Assembly: GCA_009841235.1 (NCBI GenBank)
Contig: VXMH01000007.1
Coordinates: 1 to 58,555, forward strand
From: Caldilineaceae bacterium SB0661_bin_32
GTDB lineage: Bacteria; Chloroflexota; Anaerolineae; Caldilineales; Caldilineaceae
Direction: 5' to 3'
DNA: 58,555 nucleotides
The notes below the pieces were generated by a model. The model had not been told where the DNA came from and did not search any database. It saw only the letters and a program-made list of their open reading frames with translations. The stretch's first letter is position 1. Every line of letters starts with the position of its first letter. Made by a program: the position numbers and the translations under genes. This document shows, one piece after another, positions 36,484 to 45,083 of the stretch.

Positions 36484-37248
36484 TTATTCGCCGCCGGCCA
36501 CTGTACTCTGCGCAATCAGTTCACCGTCGGGGTTGCGCAGAACAACGCTCGAGCCGCTCTCCCAGGCCGCTGCATCCCGGCCCCAATAGCGATTGATGCT
36601 GTTTTCCTCTCCGGAACCCGTGTTCAGACGGATCCCGCTGCCGGGCAACAAAAGAATGTCGCCGAAAGTATAGATCGGCCCCCCGTCGCGGCTGAGGGTC
36701 CACCCTTGCAGGTCGACGGCGCCGTCGCTATCGTTCACGACCCATACCGACTCCTCGGCCAGCTCGCCGGCATTCTCGATGCGCAGTTGCAGACCCCGCT
36801 GCGGCAGACCGACCGCGCTGCCCCCCGGCGCGCCGCCCTGCTGTTGAGAGACGGGAATGCGCAGATACTGGCCAACGTAGACCAGATCCGGATCGGCCAG
36901 ATCATTGATCTCCATCAGCCTGTTCGGAGAGACGCCGTAACGCGCCGCGATGGCCGACAAACTGTCCCCTTCCTTGACGGTATAGATCTCCGTCTCGCCC
37001 GGATCAGGCGGCGCCGCCGCGACTGCTGTAGGGGTTGCGGCCGGAGAGGCTCCTCCCTCCGGGTCCGTCTGTGCATTCCCGGATGTTGGCGTTGCGATCA
37101 GAACTACCGCTGGCGCCGGTGTCGCAGGTACGATCAACTCCTCCGGCCTGGGCCGCCGCTGCTCCGCTATCCACACGACGGTCACGGCAATCGTCAAGCT
37201 GACAAAGGCGTTGACGAGAATGAAGAAGACGAGAAGGCGGCGGTTCAT
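36484..37248 (-). CDS. LysM and lamin-tail domain protein
   Basis: 254 residues. A signal anchor (LLVFFILVNAFVSLTIAVTV) is followed by a Pro/Ala/Thr-rich linker, one LysM repeat (YTVKEGDSLSAIAARYGVSP, about residues 113-157) that binds peptidoglycan or other GlcNAc polymers, and a C-terminal lamin-tail (LTD) beta-sandwich (GWTLSRDGGPIYTFGD, LNTGSGEENSINRYWG). It probably sits on the outer face of the membrane. The ATG at 37248 is chosen over 37320, because the longer form would place the repeat DNA at 37282-37315 inside the gene. First gene of a five-gene minus-strand unit that continues to tsaD. Confidence 0.85.
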   Translation of the reverse strand: MNRRLLVFFILVNAFVSLTIAVTVVWIAEQRRPRPEELIVPATPAPAVVLIATPTSGNAQTDPEGGASPAATPTAVAAAPPDPGETEIYTVKEGDSLSAIAARYGVSPNRLMEINDLADPDLVYVGQYLRIPVSQQQGGAPGGSAVGLPQRGLQLRIENAGELAEESVWVVNDSDGAVDLQGWTLSRDGGPIYTFGDILLLPGSGIRLNTGSGEENSINRYWGRDAAAWESGSSVVLRNPDGELIAQSTVAGGE

Positions 37249-37275
37249 TGAACTGCAGTGGCCTGTGGCGCAGGG

Positions 37276-37315
37276 AAAAGATGGCCAGTGGACACCACTA
37301 GCCACTGGCCACGGA
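37276..37315 (-). repeat. Hairpin and heptad repeat, terminator/attenuator-like
   Basis: TGGCCAGTGG (37282-37291) and CCACTGGCCA (37302-37311) make a perfect 10-bp stem. On the minus strand it is followed by TCTTTTCC, so it looks like an intrinsic terminator for the large GT-C gene ending at 37354. Its left part overlaps heptad units CCACTAG, CCACTGG, CCACGGA (37295-37315), related to the runs at 11611 and 18411. Confidence 0.6.
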
Positions 37316-37318
37316 CAC

Positions 37319-37327
37319 ATTGTAACA
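37319..37327 (-). promoter_or_regulatory. Candidate extended -10 promoter of the LysM operon
   Basis: TGTTACAAT on the minus strand (37319-37327) is an extended -10 with TACAAT matching 5 of 6. No -35 is seen. If used, the hairpin at 37282-37311 would be at the very 5' end of the transcript and could attenuate it. Confidence 0.35.
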
Positions 37328-37353
37328 CAGAAGGTTGCAAGCTTTTAGTTCTC

Positions 37354-40300
37354 TCATCTTCCACAGTCATCACACTCTGAAACTTGAAAGTATACAAGAA
37401 GGTGAGAGTCCTCTCCATTTTCTGTCAGAATTCTGGGCGTCCCCTCCAAGGTGACGTCATAGAGCCCCCCTACCAGGCGTAGCGGGCCTGCTGGCAATGG
37501 CGAAGGTATGGGCATGGCGACGCTGGTCGACAGTTGCGGACTCTTCATGCGAAATTCGGGGTCCCACTGGGCGACCAGCTTTCCCTTATCGTCGAGCAGG
37601 TGCAGGAAGAGCTTTTCGCCGCCGGTCAAGGCTGCCGGATCTCCGCTCCACTCCATATGGACGACCAGCCTGCCGCCGGCCGGAGGGAGATTCGGACTGA
37701 TCTGGGCGCGCTCCAAGGTCAAGCCGTTGGTGAATTCGACGTCGAAAAGCCGCCACGCCTGGGGATGGGGCCGAGAGTATAGTTCGACGAGCCAGCGGCC
37801 GACCGTTTCCTGGCCTGCCAACTGATAGGCGCTGGAGAGCGCCTCACGCGCCATGTTCGGCGCTTCTTGATCCTGGTCTAAACTGACCGGCAGTATGATC
37901 CTTTGCACGCCCTCTTCGCGCAGCACATTCACGGCATCCACCGCGCCTTCAATATCGTGATCATGACGCGGCAGGACCGAATTCTCGACTTCACCCGCGT
38001 AGTAATAGATGAAAACCGTGGGGTCAGGGAAACTCTGGATGAAGTATGCCTCGGCCGGATTCAACCCGGCGCTCCAGCGTTCAAGCGTTGCGGAGAGCTC
38101 CCGCAGTCCCCTGGACCGGGTGAACTCCGGCCCAAAGTGGTGGTTACGCAGCGTGAACAGATTGCCCGCGACGATAACCAGGATGAGGAAGAGTGCGCCA
38201 ACGCTGCCGACGCGAAGACTGCTCAGGAAGGATCGACCGTCTGCGTCGGTATCGCCAGCCCAGATTCTCCATCTCCAACCCAGCCAGCTCTCTATCCAGC
38301 CGCCGATGTTCGCCACGCCGATGGACAGCAACAGCAGGAAGGGAGGCAGAGCCACGGCATAGAAGCTCCCGTACATATGCCATTTTTGGTAGAGGGGAGT
38401 CCAGTATGCAAGCGGTGTAACGAGCAGGTAGAGGAGGAGGAGGACGGTCGGGTTTCGATCCGGGAACCGGGGAACTGCTTCCTGGGTCTCTGAAGCTTCC
38501 TGACTTTCGATTTCAGTCCCGTCTTTGGCGCCCCTCCCAGCTTTTGACACTTCCCGCCTATCTCCGAGAAGTGTTCCGATGAAGGCAGCTGCGATGATGG
38601 CGGCGGCAAACAGGCCGGCATTGAGAAGCCAAGTACTGTCCGGCACTTGATACCCGATCGGATAGCGGGTGAACCTCCACCACAAGATCGCAGATAGAGA
38701 AGATGCAGTAACGTTTCCGCCGAATTCGAATGTCGCGGGCCAAGCGCTTACCAGCCACGGAACGCACAAGGCGAGAATCGCGAATTGCGCCAAGGCCCAG
38801 CGCCACAGAAGTGATTTGACCAAGGGTAACGCATCGGAGTTCCCGCCGCTGAGGCTATCACGCGCCAGCAGATACAGCACGTACATGTTCTGCGCCAGAA
38901 GTGCAAGAACTGCGAAAGCCTGGGTATAAACGGCAGCGGCCCCACAAAGTACATATGCGGCATAGATGGTCTTGCTTCCGCTACCGTTTATCAACCTCAA
39001 GGCCATTATAATGCCGGCAATGGAAAGTGTCAGACTGAGCGGATAGAGAAGAACATCCTGGCTGCCGCTGACGGCATATGTGCTTAGAGCCATCAAGAGG
39101 GTTACCGCCAGAGAAGGGAAAGCGGGCAGGCGCAGTTCCTTCGCAAGACGGTAGACGAGGGGAATTGCCAGGGCGCCGAAGAGGGCCGATACCGAACGAA
39201 GAGCAAACTCGCTGGTCCCGGCGAAGCCGCGCCATAGGTGCTGCAACCAGAAGCTGACGAGAAAGAGTGGGTCGCCCGAGTCATTGAACAGTTGAACCAT
39301 TTCAGAGAATGACAACTGACTGAACCAAAAGGAAAATGCCTCCCGCGGGTCCAGCTCCTGAAAACCCAGCCGGTAGAACCGAAGCGCGAAGCCGATGAGA
39401 GTGGCGAAAAGTACCGCGGTGCGTTGCATCTGCCGGTCTGAAAACAGCCCCTGACTCGATGGGCGGAATCCTCCTTGCCCAGCCCGGCCTTTCTCATGGT
39501 CCTCCCGTGCGGCAGGAGTTGAAAACGTCCTCGGCCACAGCGCTTCCCCGAAAAGCTGTAGTCGAAGCAAAGCCTTTCGGAACGCCACCATCAACTGCTT
39601 GCGCAGTGCGAACAGAAGCGCAAGCCAGCCGGCAGCGCTGATCGCGAGGCCCCAGCGCACGCTGGCCGGACGGTAGGCCAGTTCCAGTGTGCCGCTACCG
39701 GCGGGAACAGGAATGCCCAGGAAGGCCTGGTGGGCGCGCGCGATCGGCAGACGGGTGGGCTTTGACGGCTTTTCCTCTCCTGACCACTCCGCCAGCCAGC
39801 CAGGCATATAGTTCTCGCTGATAAAGAGCAGGCCGGGCTGTTTGCTTTCGATACGAATGACATAGTGGGCTGGGCCTTTCTGTTCTACCGCTATCGAAGC
39901 CGCGCCGGCGTCTCCGAAAGTCATGCGATCGTCTTCCCAGGCGTTCCCCAGAGAACCGGCATCGGACTTGGCAATCAGAAGTTCCTTCTTCGGGTCAAAG
40001 CCGGCGTCCGCAAGCAGCGCCAGCGCGGTTCTGTCGTCTACCCGCCTCGCTTCCTGGGTCCACCAGAACCTGTGGGAAATTGATTCCAACTGATGCAAGC
40101 GTGTCTCGTTTCCATCGGGCAGTTCAAATCTGGCTATCAGCTGGCTCGCGACAGGCAGCTCCTCGCGCCAGGTGAGTACGGTTCCCACGCCGGTCAGTTC
40201 CCACATGCGAGCAAGCGGAAAGTCGACGAAAAGTGAATCGAAGGTGAGCGTCCGCAGCGGGCTGCTTCCCCAAACGTCTTCCCATCCTGCGGATATTCCG

Positions 40301-41958
40301 CTGCTCCTCGGCAAACGGTCTTCGTTGTAGACACGGGGCACCAGCCCTTCTGTCTCGCTTGCCAAGGTGTTCGCCGCTTGCAAAGTGGCGGCTTCTTCCG
40401 GCCGGGCGAGCGCGGCCCGGATTGAAGGCCCGTCGGCGATGTTGGTGGCGAAGTTAGTGAGAAAGAGATCAATGACCAGGACAGGCAACAGGAGTAATAT
40501 GCGTGTTCGCGAGAGTTCAGGTAGGCCGCACAGACTGGCGAAGGCTATGGCCAGGAGTAGTGATTTGCTGCCGGTATAGAGAAAGGCGGGCCGCGAGAAG
40601 TCCGCGTTTTCGGGGAGAGGCCACCAGGTGAAAAAGAGCGCTGCGCCGGCGGTCACGGCGCCGGCAAAGGCCCAGCTCAGATTCCTGCGCAACCGGCGAG
40701 GCAGCGACGACAGCATAGCCAGTCCGTAGCCGCTGAGGATACTTAGTGAAAATGCTGCCAGGTAAATCGCCCGCTCTTGCCCGCGGAACAGATTCCCTCC
40801 TGGTGCAAAGCGAAAGAAAAGCTCGTAAATTGGCCCGTTTTCACCATAGGAGAGTAGCCAGGCTGCGCCACCGCAAATGAGGAAAAACAGGGCTGCCGGT
40901 CCGGCAACAGGGTCACCTCCCGGCAGCGTAAAACGGGTCGAGAAAAGGCCGGCCAAGGCAACGAGAGCCAACCCCAGACCAGCGATGCCGATGTACTGAG
41001 GAGAGAAATGGGACAGAACGCCCGGGAACAGAAACTGCCAAGTGTCCTCCAGTGGGAAGCCCCCACGCAGATAATCACTGCCGACGAAAGCACGGACGGA
41101 ACGCCGGGCAAACTCAACTGCAGGCCACAGCTGCCCCAGAGTCAGAGCGACCAGGGCCGCGACGAATGCCAGGGCACGGCCGGCAATCCGCAGAGGCGGT
41201 CCCAGCAATAAAGAACCCGGGGCGGACTCAGGCCTCGGTTTTCGAGTGACCGATCGCTGTTTTCGTAATTCAACGAAGGCCAACATCAACATCCAACCCG
41301 CGACGGCATAGGTAAGAAACAGAAACGTCTGGGGGTGGCCGGCGAAGAAGGCGACCGCCTGAACGGCGGCCGCCATGAGCCAACGATTCAAACTATGGGC
41401 GCCGGCTCTCTGGGGCAACAGGAGTAGCAGGATCAAGGGCAGCCAGACGGCTGTACGTACCACGCCCACTTGCAAGAGCGGATAGCTGGTGAGATAACCT
41501 GAGAACCCAAAGATGATTCCGGCTGCAAACCCGGCTACGCGGCGCCCGGTCAAACGTCTTACGAGCATATAGGTGAATAAGCACGCCAGAAAGAGGTGCA
41601 AACCGGCTTCTGCCTGTAGCCAGTAGAGCCTGCCGGCGGCATTCTTCACAAATCCAGTCAGCAGGAGCAGTATATTGCTTATCGGATAGAAAACAGCTGA
41701 TTGAGCGTCTGCCAGGAAGGGATGTCCGGCGTTGGCGTATGGTAACCAGACCGGTAGCCGTAGATTCAAGAGCGCATCTTGCTGGAAGAGACTGAAGGGG
41801 AGAAAATGGTGAGTGAAGTCGCCTTCCGGGAAGGCAGCCAAACCTAAGAGGAACGGGGCGAAGAAGATCGCGACCAAGCTGCCGTAGGCGAGCGCAACGG
41901 GAAATGGCGGCTTGGCGGGCCGGTCATGAGTGGTCCCATGCTGCTGCAGGCGGCTCAT
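37354..41958 (-). CDS. Bimodular GT-C membrane protein (YfhO-like plus GT39-like)
   Basis: 1534 residues with two complete polytopic modules. Residues 1-800: YfhO-like, with EGDFTHHFLPF in the first loop, then PYANAGHPFLADAQSAVFYP, many helices and a large external segment around 480-760. Residues about 810-860: hydrophilic linker. Residues about 860-1400: a PMT/GT39-like module with LDPREAFSFWFSQ in the loop where the catalytic acid lies. Residues 1405-1534: a beta-sandwich (VVHMEWSGD, FLHLLDDKGKLVAQWD). Such proteins use polyprenyl-phosphate sugars outside the membrane. The fusion is unusual. Start ATG 41958 has a weak Shine-Dalgarno sequence. Divergent from another GT-C gene. Confidence 0.85.
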   Translation of the reverse strand: MSRLQQHGTTHDRPAKPPFPVALAYGSLVAIFFAPFLLGLAAFPEGDFTHHFLPFSLFQQDALLNLRLPVWLPYANAGHPFLADAQSAVFYPISNILLLLTGFVKNAAGRLYWLQAEAGLHLFLACLFTYMLVRRLTGRRVAGFAAGIIFGFSGYLTSYPLLQVGVVRTAVWLPLILLLLLPQRAGAHSLNRWLMAAAVQAVAFFAGHPQTFLFLTYAVAGWMLMLAFVELRKQRSVTRKPRPESAPGSLLLGPPLRIAGRALAFVAALVALTLGQLWPAVEFARRSVRAFVGSDYLRGGFPLEDTWQFLFPGVLSHFSPQYIGIAGLGLALVALAGLFSTRFTLPGGDPVAGPAALFFLICGGAAWLLSYGENGPIYELFFRFAPGGNLFRGQERAIYLAAFSLSILSGYGLAMLSSLPRRLRRNLSWAFAGAVTAGAALFFTWWPLPENADFSRPAFLYTGSKSLLLAIAFASLCGLPELSRTRILLLLPVLVIDLFLTNFATNIADGPSIRAALARPEEAATLQAANTLASETEGLVPRVYNEDRLPRSSGISAGWEDVWGSSPLRTLTFDSLFVDFPLARMWELTGVGTVLTWREELPVASQLIARFELPDGNETRLHQLESISHRFWWTQEARRVDDRTALALLADAGFDPKKELLIAKSDAGSLGNAWEDDRMTFGDAGAASIAVEQKGPAHYVIRIESKQPGLLFISENYMPGWLAEWSGEEKPSKPTRLPIARAHQAFLGIPVPAGSGTLELAYRPASVRWGLAISAAGWLALLFALRKQLMVAFRKALLRLQLFGEALWPRTFSTPAAREDHEKGRAGQGGFRPSSQGLFSDRQMQRTAVLFATLIGFALRFYRLGFQELDPREAFSFWFSQLSFSEMVQLFNDSGDPLFLVSFWLQHLWRGFAGTSEFALRSVSALFGALAIPLVYRLAKELRLPAFPSLAVTLLMALSTYAVSGSQDVLLYPLSLTLSIAGIIMALRLINGSGSKTIYAAYVLCGAAAVYTQAFAVLALLAQNMYVLYLLARDSLSGGNSDALPLVKSLLWRWALAQFAILALCVPWLVSAWPATFEFGGNVTASSLSAILWWRFTRYPIGYQVPDSTWLLNAGLFAAAIIAAAFIGTLLGDRREVSKAGRGAKDGTEIESQEASETQEAVPRFPDRNPTVLLLLYLLVTPLAYWTPLYQKWHMYGSFYAVALPPFLLLLSIGVANIGGWIESWLGWRWRIWAGDTDADGRSFLSSLRVGSVGALFLILVIVAGNLFTLRNHHFGPEFTRSRGLRELSATLERWSAGLNPAEAYFIQSFPDPTVFIYYYAGEVENSVLPRHDHDIEGAVDAVNVLREEGVQRIILPVSLDQDQEAPNMAREALSSAYQLAGQETVGRWLVELYSRPHPQAWRLFDVEFTNGLTLERAQISPNLPPAGGRLVVHMEWSGDPAALTGGEKLFLHLLDDKGKLVAQWDPEFRMKSPQLSTSVAMPIPSPLPAGPLRLVGGLYDVTLEGTPRILTENGEDSHLLVYFQVSECDDCGR

Positions 41959-42383
41959 CCGTCTGTCACCGACAGTTCGGTTGAGTTGCCTGTATTCCTG
42001 GCCAAAAGAGTCAAGAGGAATCGAATGATCACGGCGTCAACCCTGGCCGGATACGGACGAAGCGCTCCGGTGTGCAGGGAAACGTCCGTCTTCGTCTCGA
42101 AATTGAGTAGCGCGATGTGGCCTTTTGCCCTTAAACTGGTGGAGTCGTAACAGATTCCCACACCGGAAGCGACCCATCTCTGGGGGCAGCCCTCCAGGAA
42201 CGCCAGTCTCCCACCCACTGCAATTGGATCTTGTCAGGGGCGGGCCGGAACACATGCGTTCGCGGGGACGCCTGCAATTGGCAGTTGCTCTTTCGAGAGT
42301 CGGTTGCAACTGTATTTTCCGTGTCTTGCCAATCGTACCTTGACATGCAGGACAGGCGGAAACTGTATTCACAGCGGTTCAAA
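41959..42383. other. Intergenic region between divergent GT-C genes
   Basis: A 425-bp gap. It holds a short CTGTC-GGT-GACAG palindrome (41964-41976), two copies of CTGCAATTGG (about 42207 and 42269) and a possible promoter toward the plus-strand gene (42340-42369). I see no gene in it; in-frame upstream starts for the plus-strand gene exist at 42231 and 42345 but lack a Shine-Dalgarno sequence. Confidence 0.45.
42340..42369 (+). promoter_or_regulatory. Candidate promoter of the second GT-C gene
   Basis: TTGACA (42340-42345), 18 bp, TGTATT (42364-42369; 4 of 6). It would give a leader of only about 8 nt before the ATG at 42384, which would explain the missing Shine-Dalgarno sequence and argues against the start at 42345. 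Confidence 0.35.
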
Positions 42384-44816
42384 ATGAGCAAACACATTTC
42401 GACCCTGTTGCCCGCGGCACTGTTTCTGGTCAGCCTGACCTGCTACAGCCTGCACTGGCTCACGGCCCCTCCGGGCATCAACGGCGATGCCAGCAGGCTG
42501 GGTCTTTATGCATTTGATTTCGTTCACGACAAGCTGGTTCCCTTTTACATATATCATCAGTTTGGGCCTCATCCTCTCATCATATATATACAGGCGCTTG
42601 TCTTTTCAGCACTGGGTTTCACGCATGCTGCACTGCGCGGCATCACAATCGTGGGGGGAGCGCTGGCCGCGCCTGCCATCTACGTGGCCGCATTGTGGCT
42701 CTTCCATCAGCAGGGAACTGCCTTTGCCCGGAGAGCAGGCGCAGTTGCGGCTCTGGGGATTGCATTGTCCACATTCTTTGCATCGTTTTCCCGTTACGGT
42801 GTCGAAGGCGCTCTCCTTCCTGCTGTGGAGTTGCTGGCTATTGCCTTTTTGTGGCGCGGGCTCAGGAGAGGCGCCTGGGCAGACTTTGCTGTTGCTGGTT
42901 TCGCCGTCGGCTTGAGTCAATATATCTATATCGCGGCGCGTTTCTTTCCCGTGGCGCTGGCGGTCGCGTGCGCCGGCGCTGTTCTGGCTAATCGCCAGCT
43001 GCTGGCGCGCTGGAAGGGACTGGTCATTGCGGCCGCTGTCGCTGCCGCGGTCGCATTGCCCCAATGGCTCCTGTTCATCACCCATCCCTATACTTTTTTC
43101 GCCCGCACGCAACAGAGTACCGGGCGCTTTGTCTTCGAACTGCCGGATCCGTTTGCAGTGATCGCCGGAAAGCTCGTGAATCAACTGCTCATGTTGGCGT
43201 GGCGCTGGGACAACGGCTACAACCCTCTCTCTTACCGGTCGCTGTTGACCCCTGTCCTTGTCGTTGCCTTGGTAACGGGAGTTGTGTACACCATTCGCAA
43301 ACGGCAAGACATGCATGTCTTTGCCTTTCTCATGATGTTGGCGATGTTCCTGCCGGACCTGCTCGCATATGAAGGGGCCAACCCCTCCGCTACACGGCTT
43401 GTCCCCGCCCTCCCATTCATATTCATGATGGCCGGTTCAGGAGGCGCTATCCTTTGGGAACGAACGGAAAGAATCCGTACCTTTCCAAAATGGGCGGGCT
43501 ATCTCGTTCCGCTCCTTGTGCTGTCGTTCGGCCTGGTGCGGCAATGGGATTATGCCACCCGGGTCAAGTCACAGGTTCTCGACAGCAGCGGCCTGGAATG
43601 GAAGAACAGTTTAGTGGAAGTCGCGGTGGCTGAATACATTGGAACCCATTTGGATGCACCGGTCCTGATTCCTGCCAGCGAGTATCAGCGCGCGCCACTC
43701 GCTTTCCTGCTGGCGGAGCACTTCCGGCATCGTACGAGCGGGCTGGAAGGTTTGGTCGAGAAGGGTGAGATAATCACGGTGGTCCAACCGACAGATCCTG
43801 TTCGCCCAACGACTGAATGGATTCCTGCCGTCTACAGGCAGGACGAATGGGTACTGCTTAAAGATGGGGCTGTCCATTTCCTGCCACCTCTGCCTGGAGG
43901 CGTCGAACCGCTGACAGGAGAAGAAGAGGCGATCGTTGCCAGTAATGGAGTCGTGGCCGCCACTGCGTTTACTGCGCGCTGGAAAGGAGCAGCCCCGTCG
44001 TTCATCCCCTTGCAGGCCAACTTTGCCAATAACCTGGATCTGGTCGGATACGAGAGCAGTAACCTGGAACCGGGATCTCCTCTCGACATAACCCTGTATT
44101 GGCACCCTGCGCGAAAGGTTGAGAGAGATGTTGAGATATTCGTGGAACTCTACGACCCCATCCGTGACGCTGTTGTTGCAAATGCGCATCGCTGGCCTTT
44201 GAACGGGGTCTACAGAGTCCGAGCGTGGCAGCCGGGAAAGAGAATGCCGTTAAGTCTCCGCCTTTCCGTTGCCTACGACCTGGCCCCCGGACCATATCAG
44301 CTGCGCACTGGCGTAGTGGACCTGACAGGACGCAACCGGATTCCCCTGTCGACAGGCGGTGATTTCATGGTTGTCGAGACGTTAAAGATCCCTCTGCCCG
44401 AAGACCATCGCGAACCGGAGATTTCCGCCGATGTCAACTTTGGCGACGTCATAACTCTCGACGGCTACACGCTGAAATCGATCTCAGACGGTCTGACGAT
44501 AACCCTATTTTGGCGGGCAACGGCCTTGCCCCGCTTCGACTTTACCACCTTCGTTCACATCATAGATTCAGATGATCAGATCGTTGCCCAGCTTGATGCT
44601 CAGCCGCGCAACGGGCAGTATCCTACGTCGATCTGGTCACCCAACGAAGCGGTCGCAGATGAGCTGACAGTCACCGATATTCCCAGTGGTGCGTACCGTA
44701 TCTATATTGGGCTGTATCGCCATCACGAGGATTCTTGGGAAAGACTACCGATTGTCTCGAATGGGGCTGAGTTCAAGACAGATCGACTGTGGTTGGAGAC
44801 CATTACAATACCATAG
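42384..44816 (+). CDS. GT39-like membrane glycosyltransferase with C-terminal sandwich domains
   Basis: 810 residues from the ATG at 42384. A first helix (LLPAALFLVSLTCYSLHWL) leads to the first external loop, PPGINGDASRLGLYAFDFV, with the acidic residue expected in GT-C enzymes; about ten helices run to residue 420. The C-terminal half is soluble and probably outside: two related beta-sandwich domains, near 540-670 (LDITLYWHPARKVERDVEIF) and near 680-805 (LTITLFWRAT, TFVHIIDSDDQIVAQLD). The last resembles the tail of the 1534-residue divergent protein (FLHLLDDKGKLVAQWD), tying the pair together. Likely function: sugar transfer from a lipid-linked donor in envelope glycan or glycoprotein synthesis. 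Donor and acceptor unknown. Confidence 0.83.
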   Translation: MSKHISTLLPAALFLVSLTCYSLHWLTAPPGINGDASRLGLYAFDFVHDKLVPFYIYHQFGPHPLIIYIQALVFSALGFTHAALRGITIVGGALAAPAIYVAALWLFHQQGTAFARRAGAVAALGIALSTFFASFSRYGVEGALLPAVELLAIAFLWRGLRRGAWADFAVAGFAVGLSQYIYIAARFFPVALAVACAGAVLANRQLLARWKGLVIAAAVAAAVALPQWLLFITHPYTFFARTQQSTGRFVFELPDPFAVIAGKLVNQLLMLAWRWDNGYNPLSYRSLLTPVLVVALVTGVVYTIRKRQDMHVFAFLMMLAMFLPDLLAYEGANPSATRLVPALPFIFMMAGSGGAILWERTERIRTFPKWAGYLVPLLVLSFGLVRQWDYATRVKSQVLDSSGLEWKNSLVEVAVAEYIGTHLDAPVLIPASEYQRAPLAFLLAEHFRHRTSGLEGLVEKGEIITVVQPTDPVRPTTEWIPAVYRQDEWVLLKDGAVHFLPPLPGGVEPLTGEEEAIVASNGVVAATAFTARWKGAAPSFIPLQANFANNLDLVGYESSNLEPGSPLDITLYWHPARKVERDVEIFVELYDPIRDAVVANAHRWPLNGVYRVRAWQPGKRMPLSLRLSVAYDLAPGPYQLRTGVVDLTGRNRIPLSTGGDFMVVETLKIPLPEDHREPEISADVNFGDVITLDGYTLKSISDGLTITLFWRATALPRFDFTTFVHIIDSDDQIVAQLDAQPRNGQYPTSIWSPNEAVADELTVTDIPSGAYRIYIGLYRHHEDSWERLPIVSNGAEFKTDRLWLETITIP

Positions 44817-44850
44817 GTCTGGCGCCATAGAGGTAGGCAGCGGATGTTCA

Positions 44851-44879
44851 GGGAAGAACCGCTACATTGGCGGTTTCCC
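44851..44879. terminator. Hairpin after the GT-C gene
   Basis: GGGA (44851-44854) and AACCGC (44857-44862) pair with GCGGTT (44870-44875) and TCCC (44876-44879), a 10-bp stem with a 2-nt bulge and 7-nt loop, 34 nt after the GT-C stop. No T-run follows, so it is a weak terminator candidate. It overlaps the -35 of the next promoter. Confidence 0.4.
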
Positions 44880-44894
44880 TGTGCATGGTAGAAT
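44867..44894 (+). promoter_or_regulatory. Candidate secA promoter
   Basis: TTGGCG (44867-44872), 16 bp, TAGAAT (44889-44894): 4 of 6 and 5 of 6 matches. The secA start is 190 nt downstream; the palindromic repeat at 44993 lies in the leader. Confidence 0.45.
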
Positions 44895-44977
44895 AGGCGG
44901 TGCAGCCTGGCCTGCGATCCGTGTGATTGAGGGCAGACAGGACAAACGTGCATGCACGTCGGAGAACCGCTTTTCGC

Positions 44978-45018
44978 CGTATTTCGTAAGGTGTAAGGGG
45001 AGGCGAGACGCCCCTTAC
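44978..45018. repeat. GTAAGGGG/CCCCTTAC palindromic repeat in secA leader
   Basis: GTAAGGGG (44993-45000), a 10-nt loop and CCCCTTAC (45011-45018) form a perfect 8-bp stem. The sequence to its left, CGTATTTCGT plus GGTGTAAGGGG with two extra bases between, matches 58409-58429, so it is part of a dispersed repeat and not only a hairpin. It ends 65 nt before the secA start. Confidence 0.7.
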
Positions 45019-45083
45019 GATTTTGCTCGTTGCTGCATCTCCGGACTGCGGGAGCCGGCAGCGGGCAAACAGAGGGATGCAAT

